Assembly: GCA_944323775.1 (NCBI GenBank) | Contig: CALUTT010000021.1 | Location: forward strand, 1 to 35,768 | From: an uncultured Bacteroidales bacterium | GTDB taxonomy: Bacteria > Bacteroidota > Bacteroidia > Bacteroidales > UBA932 | Reading direction: 5' to 3' | DNA: 35,768 nucleotides | Shown here: piece by piece, positions 1 to 9,613 of the stretch | Position numbering within the stretch: the stretch's first letter is position 1 | Layout of the letters: the number at the start of each line of letters is the position of its first letter | Notes under the pieces: generated by a model | Databases searched by the model: none | Told to the model about the DNA's origin: nothing | What the model saw: the letters and a program-made list of their open reading frames with translations, nothing else | Translations under genes and position numbers: made by a program

Positions 1-3000
1 TTAAATGGTCTAACATGAAAATCAAAACCGACGAGGTTAACCGGTAATCCTATAAGTGTAGAATAGTAAACATCCTGAAACTTATTTATCCTAAATGTCC
101 CATTCTCATAATCAAACGTGTTTGAAAGCACTTCGCTGCCAGTAACAATTATAACATCTTTAATACTAGCTTTCATAAGTGAACGCAGTAATTTGATACC
201 TGATTTCACGCCACTCTTCACGATGCTGCCACCAGCAGTCGCGAACCCTTCGCCAAAAGCTATACCTATATCGAAGATATCCACATCCTTAAATGCATCC
301 CATGCTGATTTCTCCGTATTACCATCTCTTCTATAACTAATTAGATTTGAAATAACCTGTCCACCATAATTAATTACCGCAGAAATAGCACCGCCTACAA
401 GATTTACTACTATAATAGCCTTCCCATTAGCATCTACTAAATTTACGGGATTACCAGCACAGTAGGTATAGGGACTTACAGAACGGTACTTCTCCGCATC
501 AGGATCAAGAGTAATAAAACGCCCTGTCGACGGATCCATAAGCCGCGCATGAAAATCATAGAGGGAAGTATCAGGATTAAGTTCCTTACCGGTATACAAG
601 AACCGATTGTCACCACTTCCTGTACTGAAACGTAAGCCATATGGATAGTAATGGCTTATCTGCGTCACCTCTCCAGATTCAGAGGCAACGACCCTAATGC
701 TGCCGAGATGATCGCGTAAGAAGAAATAATATGAAACCTGAGAACCAGACAAAGAAGCATATGCCCCGTCAAGTAATATTCGTTTTAAACTACCGTCCTC
801 ATAGATACAGTTTCCTACGTAGTCAACAGTTTTCACAATTCCTCCTACGACAGTCTTTTCCTGCAGTTTACTCCCATCCGCAGCATATTTATAGTCAATT
901 ATCCTTCCATCAGAAAGTGTTATTTTCCGCGGCCGATCGAGCAAGTTGTAAGAAATAGTCCTTCCATCATATACAGACGAAATCTGACGTCCCTTGGCAT
1001 CGTATGCAAAAACTGCCGTTCCTATTCTGTCTATCCTATTACCTGAAATTACAAGAGAGAGCAAATTACTCCCTTCGGAAATTGATGTAAGATTGCTTCC
1101 AAGATCATACTGGTAAGAACCTGAAAACGAGGATTTAAAAGTTGTTCCCTCAAAATAAGAAGCTGAGATTAGTCGCGCTGCAAAATCGTATGAATAGCGG
1201 TATGTCCGAGACAGTTCTTCCATTCCAGCATTCCAAGTAATCTCACTTATGAAACCGCTCCACGATGGTACGTTTCCATCTTGATATTTCAGTGATTCGT
1301 TAAAAAGTTGTCCTCCTATACTCCTCAACATTGAACGGATATCATATGTCCTACTCTCAGAAAGGATGGGCAAGCCGTTTCTAGCATCTCCGATCAGGCG
1401 TCCTATCAGATCATACTGTTTATCTGCCACAGTCTTTATCTCTGCACCACCAATGCTATGTCCAATGGTTAGTAACCTACCCATTAAATCGTAAGTCATA
1501 ATCCTAACTTCTGTAATTGAACTGCCATCGTTTCCGACATGCACCGTCTTCTGTTTAAGAATATTGCCTAGAAAGTCATACTTAAAGTAGTCTTTTTCAA
1601 CCCCACCAAGATGTGTCGATTTCCTGATCTGAACGGGCCGTCCTTTATCATCATAGTAACTGACTTTCCATAAAAACACGTCTTGGGAACTATCATCAAG
1701 AACCTTTGTGAGACTTCCAGTCGCGACACCACGAACAGAAGAAGAATATTTTGCATCAAACTCCACCTCTGCTTCCGAATCATAACTTACATCAGAATCA
1801 GTATCAGCAGGGAAAGATGCATGGCCCAAGAAGTCGTATGAATCATAATAGTTGACATTCAATATACATATCTCAGAGCCCAACGATAACCCGCTTAAAA
1901 TATAACCTTTCAGAGTACCGCTATATGATGGACTCTCTGGAAGCGACACATAAACCGCAGTACTCAACAAAGGTTCATCCGTTACATTTATGTCTAATAT
2001 TGCCGTACCACTTAGGCACTCACGTCCAAATATATCGGTAAACACGAACGACCATTCGTTACTCTGACGCTGTACAGCATCTTGGCTCAGTATACGTCTA
2101 TTACCACTATCATATATGTAGTATGACCAGCCTCCACCAGGTAGTAGTTTCGCTATACAGTTTCCTCTGCTATCATATCGGTACAAATATGCAAGATGAC
2201 TTATCTCACTTTCCGACCATGCACTCTTGCCACTATTTTCAAGTTCTTGAACCAATTTCGGCGGAATGACAGCTGCAAGCCTGCCAAAACCGTCATACGC
2301 GAAATATGTATCTAGAGTATCAGAAGAATTACTACCGTAACACCTTTTCAATACTAGATTTCCATATACATCATGAAACTCCAAGGTAGTCCTTCCATCC
2401 TCGTCAATTGTCTTATTTACAACAAGGCTCCCCGAGGACGAAGCAGCTGCATTCCGCTCTAGCATAACGCTACCTGAACTGACAGATATGTGATATAGCC
2501 TAGCATATAGCGGCGATGATGAATCGTTGGCATTCGAAAGAAATGCATAGCACAGCTTCTTCTCACTCTGTCGCCAAGCAGAGCCAGCACCAAATTGCTC
2601 TAGTTTCCTTTCTTCTGGAGCATCGTCATATACAGACAAGATATGCCGCACCATATCATCTGTCGGATATACCTGATTTCCGCCTGATAATATTTGGGAT
2701 TCAGTTGCATACGTACCTGCGCTACGGCTTGCGTCAGATTGAATTGGAGCAGGAAGCCATTCTCGGTACAACCTACCAAAACCATCATAGTCTTTCCTTG
2801 AAACAACATCCCAACCTTGTCCTCCAGCATCAACGGCAATATTCTGTATGAGATTCCCTAATCCATCAAAATAGTCGATTGAGCGCTTACGGGAAGCTTT
2901 AGCTTCAGTTGTATAAGTATCCGTTATTACACTTCCTTTCTCATCAGAAGCACTAGGATAATTGTATACATATCCAACTGTAGCATTATCAGAATTGTTA

Positions 3001-6000
3001 TCCACTTCACATAATCGACCGCACGTATCATATTTATATGATTCACAAATTCCCCGATCATCAGTTTTTGCCGACACACCATCGAACACCATGTTGCAAT
3101 AAGACTCGACTTTGCTATCAGCAGGAAATATACGAATGTTATCTATTATGGATAAAAGAGAGCCTATGGTCACGGGGATGCCGTTATATTCTTGCTGCCT
3201 GAATTCCCAATGTCCTCCTGTAAATATAAAATAATCAAAAAGGTACTTTTTCCCGGTTTCTATAGGATAGCTAAGAGTAATGGGTCCTCGATGTCCCTTC
3301 GCACTATGAAAACCAACCGCTGTCTCAACCTCCGTCTCGAAATCATAAAATGCACTTCTCTGCGACACAGAAGACTCCTCATAATAACTATAATTAATTT
3401 GTCCAACATTTCTTGTATCATCAGTAGTCGTAAGTTCATCAGAGATATAAATCATCAACCTATGATTTCCAGCAGGGACTTCTACTTGTACTGAATTAGG
3501 ATACATATTCAGATATTCAGTCCATTTAGCATCAGGCTGCTGAGGCACAGAATACTGAACCATTCCATATGTTTCACCATCAAGCACTACCATAGCTAGA
3601 CACGCAAACTGATAATTAACACTAAGGCGGCAAGTCACGGTAGATGAGGTGTTACCGGTAGTAAAGCTTATATCCAAAGAAGGCGTCTGGGCATAGGTCA
3701 ATTGAAGAATACCATTTTTATAGGTATCACCTCCGTATCTAACTTTACGAGAAATCATTCCTAGGTAACAATGGCGAGCACCCCAATGATACTCACATTG
3801 AGAACCATCATTGAACCCTGCAAGCAGAACGTTGGCATACTCATCATATAATTTAAGTTCAATATCCGGAGCATCGCACAAATATGCAGACGGATTATTC
3901 TCATAGACGCCTACCGCAACCGGCGATGACAGTTTCGTCGTGAATATCCGATAAGGAACATAAATCATCCTTGCACTTTCGAGTTCCGGATTAATATCAA
4001 GTTCCTTGAAGATTAATTCTGTTCCTTTCACCACATAACCATCTATAATCTCTGCCTTACCTACTGGGATACCAAACATAACACCTTCATGCATCGTTCT
4101 ATAGATGTCACCTGTCCTATCTTCGGGATAATATATCCTTTCTTCCTTGTTATATCCACTCCTACTGATACGGGACGAATAGTTCAGCCTTGTACTTTCT
4201 TTGTATAAATATGAGTATGTATCTACAATATCATTGTCATCATCAGTGTACCTAGTAACTCTCTTCCAATTTAAAGCCGGATAAACACAAGGCCTTTCAA
4301 CATAGGAAATCAAAAAAATGTTTCCGCCACAATAATCATCTTGAGACACAGACTTCAAAACACCATCTCCCACATCGGTATAATTGTACTCTTCTTTCAC
4401 TACAACATCGCCATCCGACCTATATGTAGTCTTGCTCAGCAAAAGTCCCCGGTGTAAACTACCGGAAGTAAATTCAGGATGTATCGGGCAGCCTGAAACG
4501 AGCCCGTACTGACTTTTCGGCGCAGCATCCATATACTCTTCGCTGTCATAATTGCTAAAACGGTACTCTATGCTTCCTCCTGATGAATAAGTCTCTTTCA
4601 CATACCCATAGGTCACTACCCCGCAGTCGTTCTCTGAAAGAGGAAGGACTGGCAGTTCACTATACATACCAAATGAAGCTTCATAATCTAAAGTCTGCGT
4701 CAAAACCTTATGTCTGCCCTCTACATAATTAGTCGCAAGAGAGTTCATAACTCCAGACGAACGCCCATTCTCAAAATACTCGAAAGATCTTTGCTGCACA
4801 ATTTGTCCATCGGAATAATCGGTTATCTTTTTTATTCGCAAACCTCCTGCAATACTATCCACCGCTACTGAATTCACTGCGAATGGAAATACAGTAGCTT
4901 TTTTTGAATATCGATGAGCTTCATATTCATACTCAGTATAGCCTCCTGTAGGATAATTAATCGAGGTAAGAATCTCTGCCACCATATATTGTTCAGAAGG
5001 AGATCGTGTCTCGTCAAGAGTATGACCAAAAGACCCCAATTCGGAGCTATAATCGATATTATTATAATACCCCCATATATCTGTCTTGCGAGAGTTATAG
5101 GAGGGCATAGGTATAGTATTATAACCGAAACTATAACGCCTATCCTCGGATTCTCCGTCAAAGAACTGTACTGATAATAGTTTCAGACGCGTGTTCTCAT
5201 TTGACGTATAATTCAGGCGTATATCCCTGTGCGTACCCTCAATACGCACAAGTTGCTTATAGTAGTTATTTGTTTGAAAATCTTCGAAAGAGAATGGTCC
5301 AGGTGTCGCAATCGAACTGAAATCGCCAACATATTTGTTGAAATCTTCTTGATTAATATTATATGGCAGTTCAGTACTTTTTTCTGTTTCGAATATCAAT
5401 TCATCGCCAGACATAACACACAATATTCTTTTCAGGTATGATGGCAAGAGAAAAGAAAAATTTAGATTTACTTTAATATTTTGCTGATATCTTGCATACG
5501 TATCAGTATTCACTTCTATCGGATTTAAATCATCTGTTCTATAAAGTTCTCCATGATGCACATCTCTGAGTACAATAGGGACACCATCTTTCTCATATTC
5601 GAACTTGATGACTTCTCCGTTTGCCAGTTCTATCTTTGTCAGCATCCATGTGTTAGCCGTTGCAATTGCACGCCACAAGCCGGTATTCACCACTTCCGTA
5701 CCATTTATAACCAGATTAGGGAACTGAAACACCGAATACTCTATACAACTATCATCACCACCGAAACAATATAGGTTTCCTGATTTGTCAGAGATAACGA
5801 AATTTTTCAAGTACTTATATCTTCTTGCTTTCAATGGTTTATCACACTGTTCAGGATACATATCCAATGCCGTAGCGTCATTATCTTGCCCTATTTCATA
5901 ACTTACGAGTTTAATTGCAGATTCATTCTTAGATATAATCCTTATATCAGATTCCCCTACTATGCAGAACGATGCCGAGATTCCAGGAATATTTATCAAA

Positions 6001-6434
6001 TATTCGTCAGGTTCATATTCTTTAACAAAAGACGCAGACTCTCTCAATACAGATTCACTATTCCAATCCTTTTCAATCTGTGTCTCATACATATGATATA
6101 AATACCCTGGATCTTCGGAAGGTGTAATACCATGTCTGGCGTTATATTCTTCTTTAGACATCTCATCTTTCATACCGTTCACAACTCTCGTAATACAACC
6201 ACCAGCCTGCAAAGACCAACCTTGTCCCACCCAACCAGGATGCTGATCGGGACGATTACCACCAGTATAATACCTTAGGCTTACTGGAAGCTTATAGTTC
6301 TTTCCTCTAACTTCAGTTAATGGAACTGAAATATCCGCAAGACCATAATGCAAACTTACTGATGTACGTCCATAACGTCCAAGTTCTGACGCCGACGGTG
6401 ATATTATCTGCGGCAAATAATTAAAATCGCTCAT
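1..6434 (-). CDS. Giant RHS/YD-repeat protein, 3' end outside the window
   Basis: A single stop-free frame of 2,144 codons reads leftward from an ATG at 6434 and leaves the window at base 1, so the C-terminus is missing. Residues about 10-95 resemble the opening of Bacteroidetes YD-repeat proteins (SPSASELGRYG, then GWVGQGWSL and GGCITRVVNG). A beta-rich insert lies around residues 880-1090 (about 3,790-3,160). YD-type repeats such as YKYDTCGRL and YDGFGRL follow. The RHS-associated core sits at residues about 1905-1990 (DHLGSIRVV, YYPYGLRF, FLYTGKELNPDTSLYDFHAR, SPYTYCAGNPVNLVD). After it comes a different, hydrophobic then mixed tail of at least 150 residues, the place where RHS proteins carry their variable, often toxic, tip. 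No signal peptide is visible, and an in-frame stop at 6477-6479 rules out a longer N-terminus. The DNA is much more AT-rich than the genes to its right, which suggests acquisition. Role inferred: contact-dependent or secreted polymorphic toxin/adhesin. The effector type cannot be read here. Confidence 0.93.
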   Translation of the reverse strand, partial: MSDFNYLPQIISPSASELGRYGRTSVSLHYGLADISVPLTEVRGKNYKLPVSLRYYTGGNRPDQHPGWVGQGWSLQAGGCITRVVNGMKDEMSKEEYNARHGITPSEDPGYLYHMYETQIEKDWNSESVLRESASFVKEYEPDEYLINIPGISASFCIVGESDIRIISKNESAIKLVSYEIGQDNDATALDMYPEQCDKPLKARRYKYLKNFVISDKSGNLYCFGGDDSCIEYSVFQFPNLVINGTEVVNTGLWRAIATANTWMLTKIELANGEVIKFEYEKDGVPIVLRDVHHGELYRTDDLNPIEVNTDTYARYQQNIKVNLNFSFLLPSYLKRILCVMSGDELIFETEKSTELPYNINQEDFNKYVGDFSSIATPGPFSFEDFQTNNYYKQLVRIEGTHRDIRLNYTSNENTRLKLLSVQFFDGESEDRRYSFGYNTIPMPSYNSRKTDIWGYYNNIDYSSELGSFGHTLDETRSPSEQYMVAEILTSINYPTGGYTEYEYEAHRYSKKATVFPFAVNSVAVDSIAGGLRIKKITDYSDGQIVQQRSFEYFENGRSSGVMNSLATNYVEGRHKVLTQTLDYEASFGMYSELPVLPLSENDCGVVTYGYVKETYSSGGSIEYRFSNYDSEEYMDAAPKSQYGLVSGCPIHPEFTSGSLHRGLLLSKTTYRSDGDVVVKEEYNYTDVGDGVLKSVSQDDYCGGNIFLISYVERPCVYPALNWKRVTRYTDDDNDIVDTYSYLYKESTRLNYSSRISRSGYNKEERIYYPEDRTGDIYRTMHEGVMFGIPVGKAEIIDGYVVKGTELIFKELDINPELESARMIYVPYRIFTTKLSSPVAVGVYENNPSAYLCDAPDIELKLYDEYANVLLAGFNDGSQCEYHWGARHCYLGMISRKVRYGGDTYKNGILQLTYAQTPSLDISFTTGNTSSTVTCRLSVNYQFACLAMVVLDGETYGMVQYSVPQQPDAKWTEYLNMYPNSVQVEVPAGNHRLMIYISDELTTTDDTRNVGQINYSYYEESSVSQRSAFYDFETEVETAVGFHSAKGHRGPITLSYPIETGKKYLFDYFIFTGGHWEFRQQEYNGIPVTIGSLLSIIDNIRIFPADSKVESYCNMVFDGVSAKTDDRGICESYKYDTCGRLCEVDNNSDNATVGYVYNYPSASDEKGSVITDTYTTEAKASRKRSIDYFDGLGNLIQNIAVDAGGQGWDVVSRKDYDGFGRLYREWLPAPIQSDASRSAGTYATESQILSGGNQVYPTDDMVRHILSVYDDAPEERKLEQFGAGSAWRQSEKKLCYAFLSNANDSSSPLYARLYHISVSSGSVMLERNAAASSSGSLVVNKTIDEDGRTTLEFHDVYGNLVLKRCYGSNSSDTLDTYFAYDGFGRLAAVIPPKLVQELENSGKSAWSESEISHLAYLYRYDSRGNCIAKLLPGGGWSYYIYDSGNRRILSQDAVQRQSNEWSFVFTDIFGRECLSGTAILDINVTDEPLLSTAVYVSLPESPSYSGTLKGYILSGLSLGSEICILNVNYYDSYDFLGHASFPADTDSDVSYDSEAEVEFDAKYSSSVRGVATGSLTKVLDDSSQDVFLWKVSYYDDKGRPVQIRKSTHLGGVEKDYFKYDFLGNILKQKTVHVGNDGSSITEVRIMTYDLMGRLLTIGHSIGGAEIKTVADKQYDLIGRLIGDARNGLPILSESRTYDIRSMLRSIGGQLFNESLKYQDGNVPSWSGFISEITWNAGMEELSRTYRYSYDFAARLISASYFEGTTFKSSFSGSYQYDLGSNLTSISEGSNLLSLVISGNRIDRIGTAVFAYDAKGRQISSVYDGRTISYNLLDRPRKITLSDGRIIDYKYAADGSKLQEKTVVGGIVKTVDYVGNCIYEDGSLKRILLDGAYASLSGSQVSYYFFLRDHLGSIRVVASESGEVTQISHYYPYGLRFSTGSGDNRFLYTGKELNPDTSLYDFHARLMDPSTGRFITLDPDAEKYRSVSPYTYCAGNPVNLVDANGKAIIVVNLVGGAISAVINYGGQVISNLISYRRDGNTEKSAWDAFKDVDIFDIGIAFGEGFATAGGSIVKSGVKSGIKLLRSLMKASIKDVIIVTGSEVLSNTFDYENGTFRINKFQDVYYSTLIGLPVNLVGFDFHVRPF

Positions 6435-6461
6435 ATTGTTAATTATGTAATTAGTTGATTT

Positions 6462-6469
6462 CAAATATA
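6462..6469 (-). promoter_or_regulatory. Putative -7 element of the RHS gene
   Basis: On the minus strand the sequence reads TATATTTG, matching the Bacteroidetes TAnnTTTG element, 27 bases before the ATG. The nearest upstream TTG is 22 bases away, slightly longer than usual. Spacing is reasonable but the match is short. Confidence 0.4.
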
Positions 6470-6836
6470 GGGATATTTATGGAATTATATGCAACAATAG
6501 GATTCCCTTGCAATAATATTACTGCTGACAGAGAGTCTATAGCATCATATTCAACAACGACATGGTTCACTGAATTGGCCCTATTATATTGAAAGGCTCA
6601 TTTAGCATTCAACTGTACACACATATATAAATTTTAAAACACTAGATACAGACAATTTTTATGTCTTCCTGATAGCAATCTACTCCAATCCAAGTAATTC
6701 TACTGTCTTTATTGGATAAGTTCGCTTATATACCGCCCCCGAAATCCTTGAATTCCTTAATTAGTCTACCCCACAATGAGTTATTCTCAACGTTTTCCTT
6801 TTCTAATGCTACCTATAATACTATAAAATTAATCCG

Positions 6837-6844
6837 TATCTTTG
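6837..6844 (+). promoter_or_regulatory. Putative -7 element of the MATE gene
   Basis: TATCTTTG fits TAnnTTTG and lies 71 bases before the ATG at 6916. No clear TTG box is seen upstream. Its position inside the longest frame argues that translation starts downstream of it. Confidence 0.5.
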
Positions 6845-6915
6845 ACCCGAAAAATTCCGAGGCTGTGCGCGAAGGCAAGGACATACTGCTCGGAAAACTC
6901 AGGAGTTCTTCCGGC

Positions 6916-8292
6916 ATGACCCGCGGCGAACAGACAAGGCTCACCTTTCTGCTCGCGCTGCCTTCCATTTTCGCGCAGCTCTCTTCCTGCCTGATGAGCT
7001 ATATTGACGCGGCGATGGTGGGAGCGCTCGGCTCCGCCCAGGCCGCCGCAGTAGGTCTGGTAAGTACCACGACCTGGATATTCGGGAGCTTCTGCTACGC
7101 CAACAGTTCGGGGTTCAGCGTCCAGATGGCCCACAAGTGCGGATCAAGGGATTTCGCGGCCGCAAGGTCGCTGTTCCGGCTCGGCATACGCAGCGTGCTT
7201 GTCTTCAGCGTCGGTCTTGCCGCACTCGGACTCGCGATAAGCGGCGCCCTTCCCCGGTGGCTCGGCGGAGAGGAGATCCTGTGGGAAGATGCAAGTGAAT
7301 ATTTCGCCGTGTACGCCGCATTCCTGCCTGTACTGCAGATCGAGAACTTCTGCGTGATGGCGCTTGTAGCAAGCGGCAACACAAGGGTCTCAGGACTTGC
7401 AAGCATAGTGATGTGCCTGCTGGATGTCATGTTCAACTACCTGTTCATCAACATTTTCGGGCTCGGCGTCATGGGAGCTGCGATAGGCACGGGCCTCGCG
7501 ATACTCTGTGCCGGAGCCTTCCTGCTGTACTATGTGCTACGCCGCAGCCGCGAACTCGCGACTATACGGAGACAGGACGAGCCGGCCACGGAAGATGACG
7601 CAGGCAGGTTCTCGCGCCCGGGCTCAAGGGCTGTCCTCGGCAATGCGCTCAGGATCAGTTCGCCCCTGTGGCTGCAGAATCTCGTTACCCGCGGGGCCTA
7701 CATAATAGCGACAGTCCTGATAGCCCCTCTCGGGACCATAGCCGTAGCCGCAAACTCCTTTGCGATAATAGCCGAGGGCTTCTGTTATCTTCCGGGCTAC
7801 GGCATGCAGGATGCCGCAACCTCGCTTGTCGGGCAGAGCCTCGGATCGGGGAAGCCTGACCTCGCACGCGGCTTTGCACGCATATCGATATTCAGCGGGG
7901 CGGCCATGATGGGGGCGCTTGCAGTCGTGATGTGGGCGGGAGCCCCTGCAATAATGGACATGCTCAGCGACGACCATGAAGTGATAAGCCTGGGAGCAAG
8001 ATGCCTGCGCATAGAAGCGTGGGCCGAAATCCTGTACGGCGTGAGTATTGTTGCCTACGGCTGCTGCGTCGGGGCCGGAGGCACGCTTGTCCCCTCGCTG
8101 ATAAACCTGCTCTGCATGTGGTTCGTGCGCATTGGGCTGTCGATGGTGCTGATTCCCCGTTTCGGGCTTGAGGGATACTGGACGGCAATGGCCGTAGAAC
8201 TGTGTCTGAAGGGGGTGATTTTTGCCGTCTGGATAAAGTCGGGCAGATGGATGCGCTCCGGTTTATTTGCTAAAGTCAAATTATATTCATAA
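6916..8292 (+). CDS. MATE family efflux transporter
   Basis: An inner-membrane antiporter of the multidrug and toxin extrusion family, which exchanges cations for organic drugs or metabolites. From ATG 6916 it is 458 residues, the usual MATE length. It consists of about twelve hydrophobic segments in two similar halves. The start MTRGEQTRLTFLLALPSIFA leads straight into the first helix, and the family-typical phrase SYIDAAMVGALGSAQAAAVG follows. The frame is open back to 6712, but that extension is AT-rich and contains the TATCTTTG promoter, so the ATG at 6916 is preferred. It lies upstream of purA with a 42-base gap and no strong promoter in between, so read-through is possible. The substrate cannot be predicted. 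Confidence 0.9.
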   Translation: MTRGEQTRLTFLLALPSIFAQLSSCLMSYIDAAMVGALGSAQAAAVGLVSTTTWIFGSFCYANSSGFSVQMAHKCGSRDFAAARSLFRLGIRSVLVFSVGLAALGLAISGALPRWLGGEEILWEDASEYFAVYAAFLPVLQIENFCVMALVASGNTRVSGLASIVMCLLDVMFNYLFINIFGLGVMGAAIGTGLAILCAGAFLLYYVLRRSRELATIRRQDEPATEDDAGRFSRPGSRAVLGNALRISSPLWLQNLVTRGAYIIATVLIAPLGTIAVAANSFAIIAEGFCYLPGYGMQDAATSLVGQSLGSGKPDLARGFARISIFSGAAMMGALAVVMWAGAPAIMDMLSDDHEVISLGARCLRIEAWAEILYGVSIVAYGCCVGAGGTLVPSLINLLCMWFVRIGLSMVLIPRFGLEGYWTAMAVELCLKGVIFAVWIKSGRWMRSGLFAKVKLYS

Positions 8293-8334
8293 TTTTAGAG
8301 GTTGTTTGACATTTCAAAATTACAATAGCATACA

Positions 8335-9600
8335 ATGAAAAAAGTTGACGTAGTGCTCGGACTCCAGTGGGGTGACGAGGGAAAGGGAAAGGTTGTCGAT
8401 GTCCTGACACCTGACTACAAGGTTATAGCGCGTTTCCAGGGAGGCCCCAACGCCGGCCACTCGATCAAGTTCGGCAATGACGGGTTCGTACTGCACACCG
8501 TGCCTTCAGGAATCTTCAGGAAGGACTCCATCAACATTATAGGAAACGGTGTCGTCATTGACCCCGTGATACTCGACGAGGAGATACAGGACATAGAACA
8601 GAAGATAGGCGACATCAGCGGCAGGCTTCTGATCTCCAAGAAGGCTCACCTGATACTTCCCACCCACAGAATCATCGATGCGGCCAGCGAGGCGGCGAAG
8701 GGCAAGGCCAAGATAGGCTCGACGCTCAAGGGCATAGGCCCCACCTACATGGACAAGACAGGGCGCAACGGCCTCAGGGTCGGAGACATCCTCTCCCCTG
8801 AATTCATGAAGCGCTACGAGACGCTGCGCAAGAAGCACGCAGGGCTGCTCAGCCAGTACGACTACGGATACGACATCACAGAATACGAATCCAAGTGGAT
8901 GGAAGCCATCGGGCATCTCAGGCGCTTCCAGCTCATAGAGAGCGAGATTGTAATCAACAAATACATAAACGATGACGTGCCGATACTCGCCGAGGGCGCC
9001 CAGGGTTCCATGCTGGACATCGACTTCGGGACATATCCCTTCGTCACCTCGTCCAACACCATGAGTGCCGGAGCCTGCACCGGACTGGGAATCGCACCGA
9101 GCAGGATAGGCAAGGTGATGGGCATATTCAAGGCATACTGCACCAGAGTGGGCAGCGGTCCATTCCCCACCGAACTCGAGAACGAAACGGGAGAGACGCT
9201 CAGAAGCATAGGCAATGAATACGGTGCCACCACAGGACGCCCGCGCCGCTGCGGCTGGCTCGACCTTGTGGCCCTCAAGTATGCGGTAATGATGAGCGGC
9301 GTGGACGAACTGATAATGATGAAATCGGACGTGCTGAACGGATTCGACACGATCAAGGCTGCCGTCGCATATGAAATTGACGGCCGTACGGTCGACTATT
9401 TCCCGTTCGAGAGCAACGAGAAGATAACCCCGGTCTACAGAGAGTTCAAGGGCTGGAACTGCGACATCCGCAACATCAGGAACTACGAAGACTTCCCGAC
9501 AGAGTTCAAGGACTACGTATCCTTCATCGAGAAAGAGACATCCTGCCCCGTCAGGATCATTTCCGTCGGTCCTGACAGGAGCGAGATTGTCATCAGATAG
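8335..9600 (+). CDS. purA: Adenylosuccinate synthetase
   Basis: Joins IMP and aspartate using GTP to form adenylosuccinate, the first step of the AMP branch of purine synthesis, in the cytoplasm. The 421 residues are full length. The N-terminal VVLGLQWGDEGKGK phosphate-binding loop is present, followed by GGPNAGHS, the GIGPTYMDK segment, and TSSNTMSAGACTGLG and TTGRPRRCGWLD near the C-terminal half, all diagnostic of PurA. The ATG at 8335 gives the standard N-terminus. The gene converges on purB, whose product cleaves adenylosuccinate; the two genes end 13 bases apart. Confidence 0.98.
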   Translation: MKKVDVVLGLQWGDEGKGKVVDVLTPDYKVIARFQGGPNAGHSIKFGNDGFVLHTVPSGIFRKDSINIIGNGVVIDPVILDEEIQDIEQKIGDISGRLLISKKAHLILPTHRIIDAASEAAKGKAKIGSTLKGIGPTYMDKTGRNGLRVGDILSPEFMKRYETLRKKHAGLLSQYDYGYDITEYESKWMEAIGHLRRFQLIESEIVINKYINDDVPILAEGAQGSMLDIDFGTYPFVTSSNTMSAGACTGLGIAPSRIGKVMGIFKAYCTRVGSGPFPTELENETGETLRSIGNEYGATTGRPRRCGWLDLVALKYAVMMSGVDELIMMKSDVLNGFDTIKAAVAYEIDGRTVDYFPFESNEKITPVYREFKGWNCDIRNIRNYEDFPTEFKDYVSFIEKETSCPVRIISVGPDRSEIVIR

Positions 9601-9613
9601 TTTTTCCGGGGCG

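Larger units (their letters stand above)
6435..6915. other. AT-rich gene-free stretch between RHS and MATE genes
   Basis: Apart from the two promoter elements listed separately, I see no convincing gene, RNA or repeat here. A frame runs into the MATE gene from 6712, but its first 68 codons are AT-rich, are unlike the rest of the protein and contain the promoter at 6837. Base composition changes sharply to the GC-rich style of the rest of the window at about 6845-6860. That point may mark the right boundary of an acquired segment. Confidence 0.6.

Noticed and set aside
118-6101. Several short open frames on the plus strand and on other minus frames within the first 6.4 kb
   Set aside because: They lie within the single continuous RHS frame on the minus strand, have no family resemblance, and show no promoters of their own.
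6712-6915. N-terminal extension of the MATE frame
   Set aside because: It is AT-rich, unlike the rest of the protein, and contains a -7 element.
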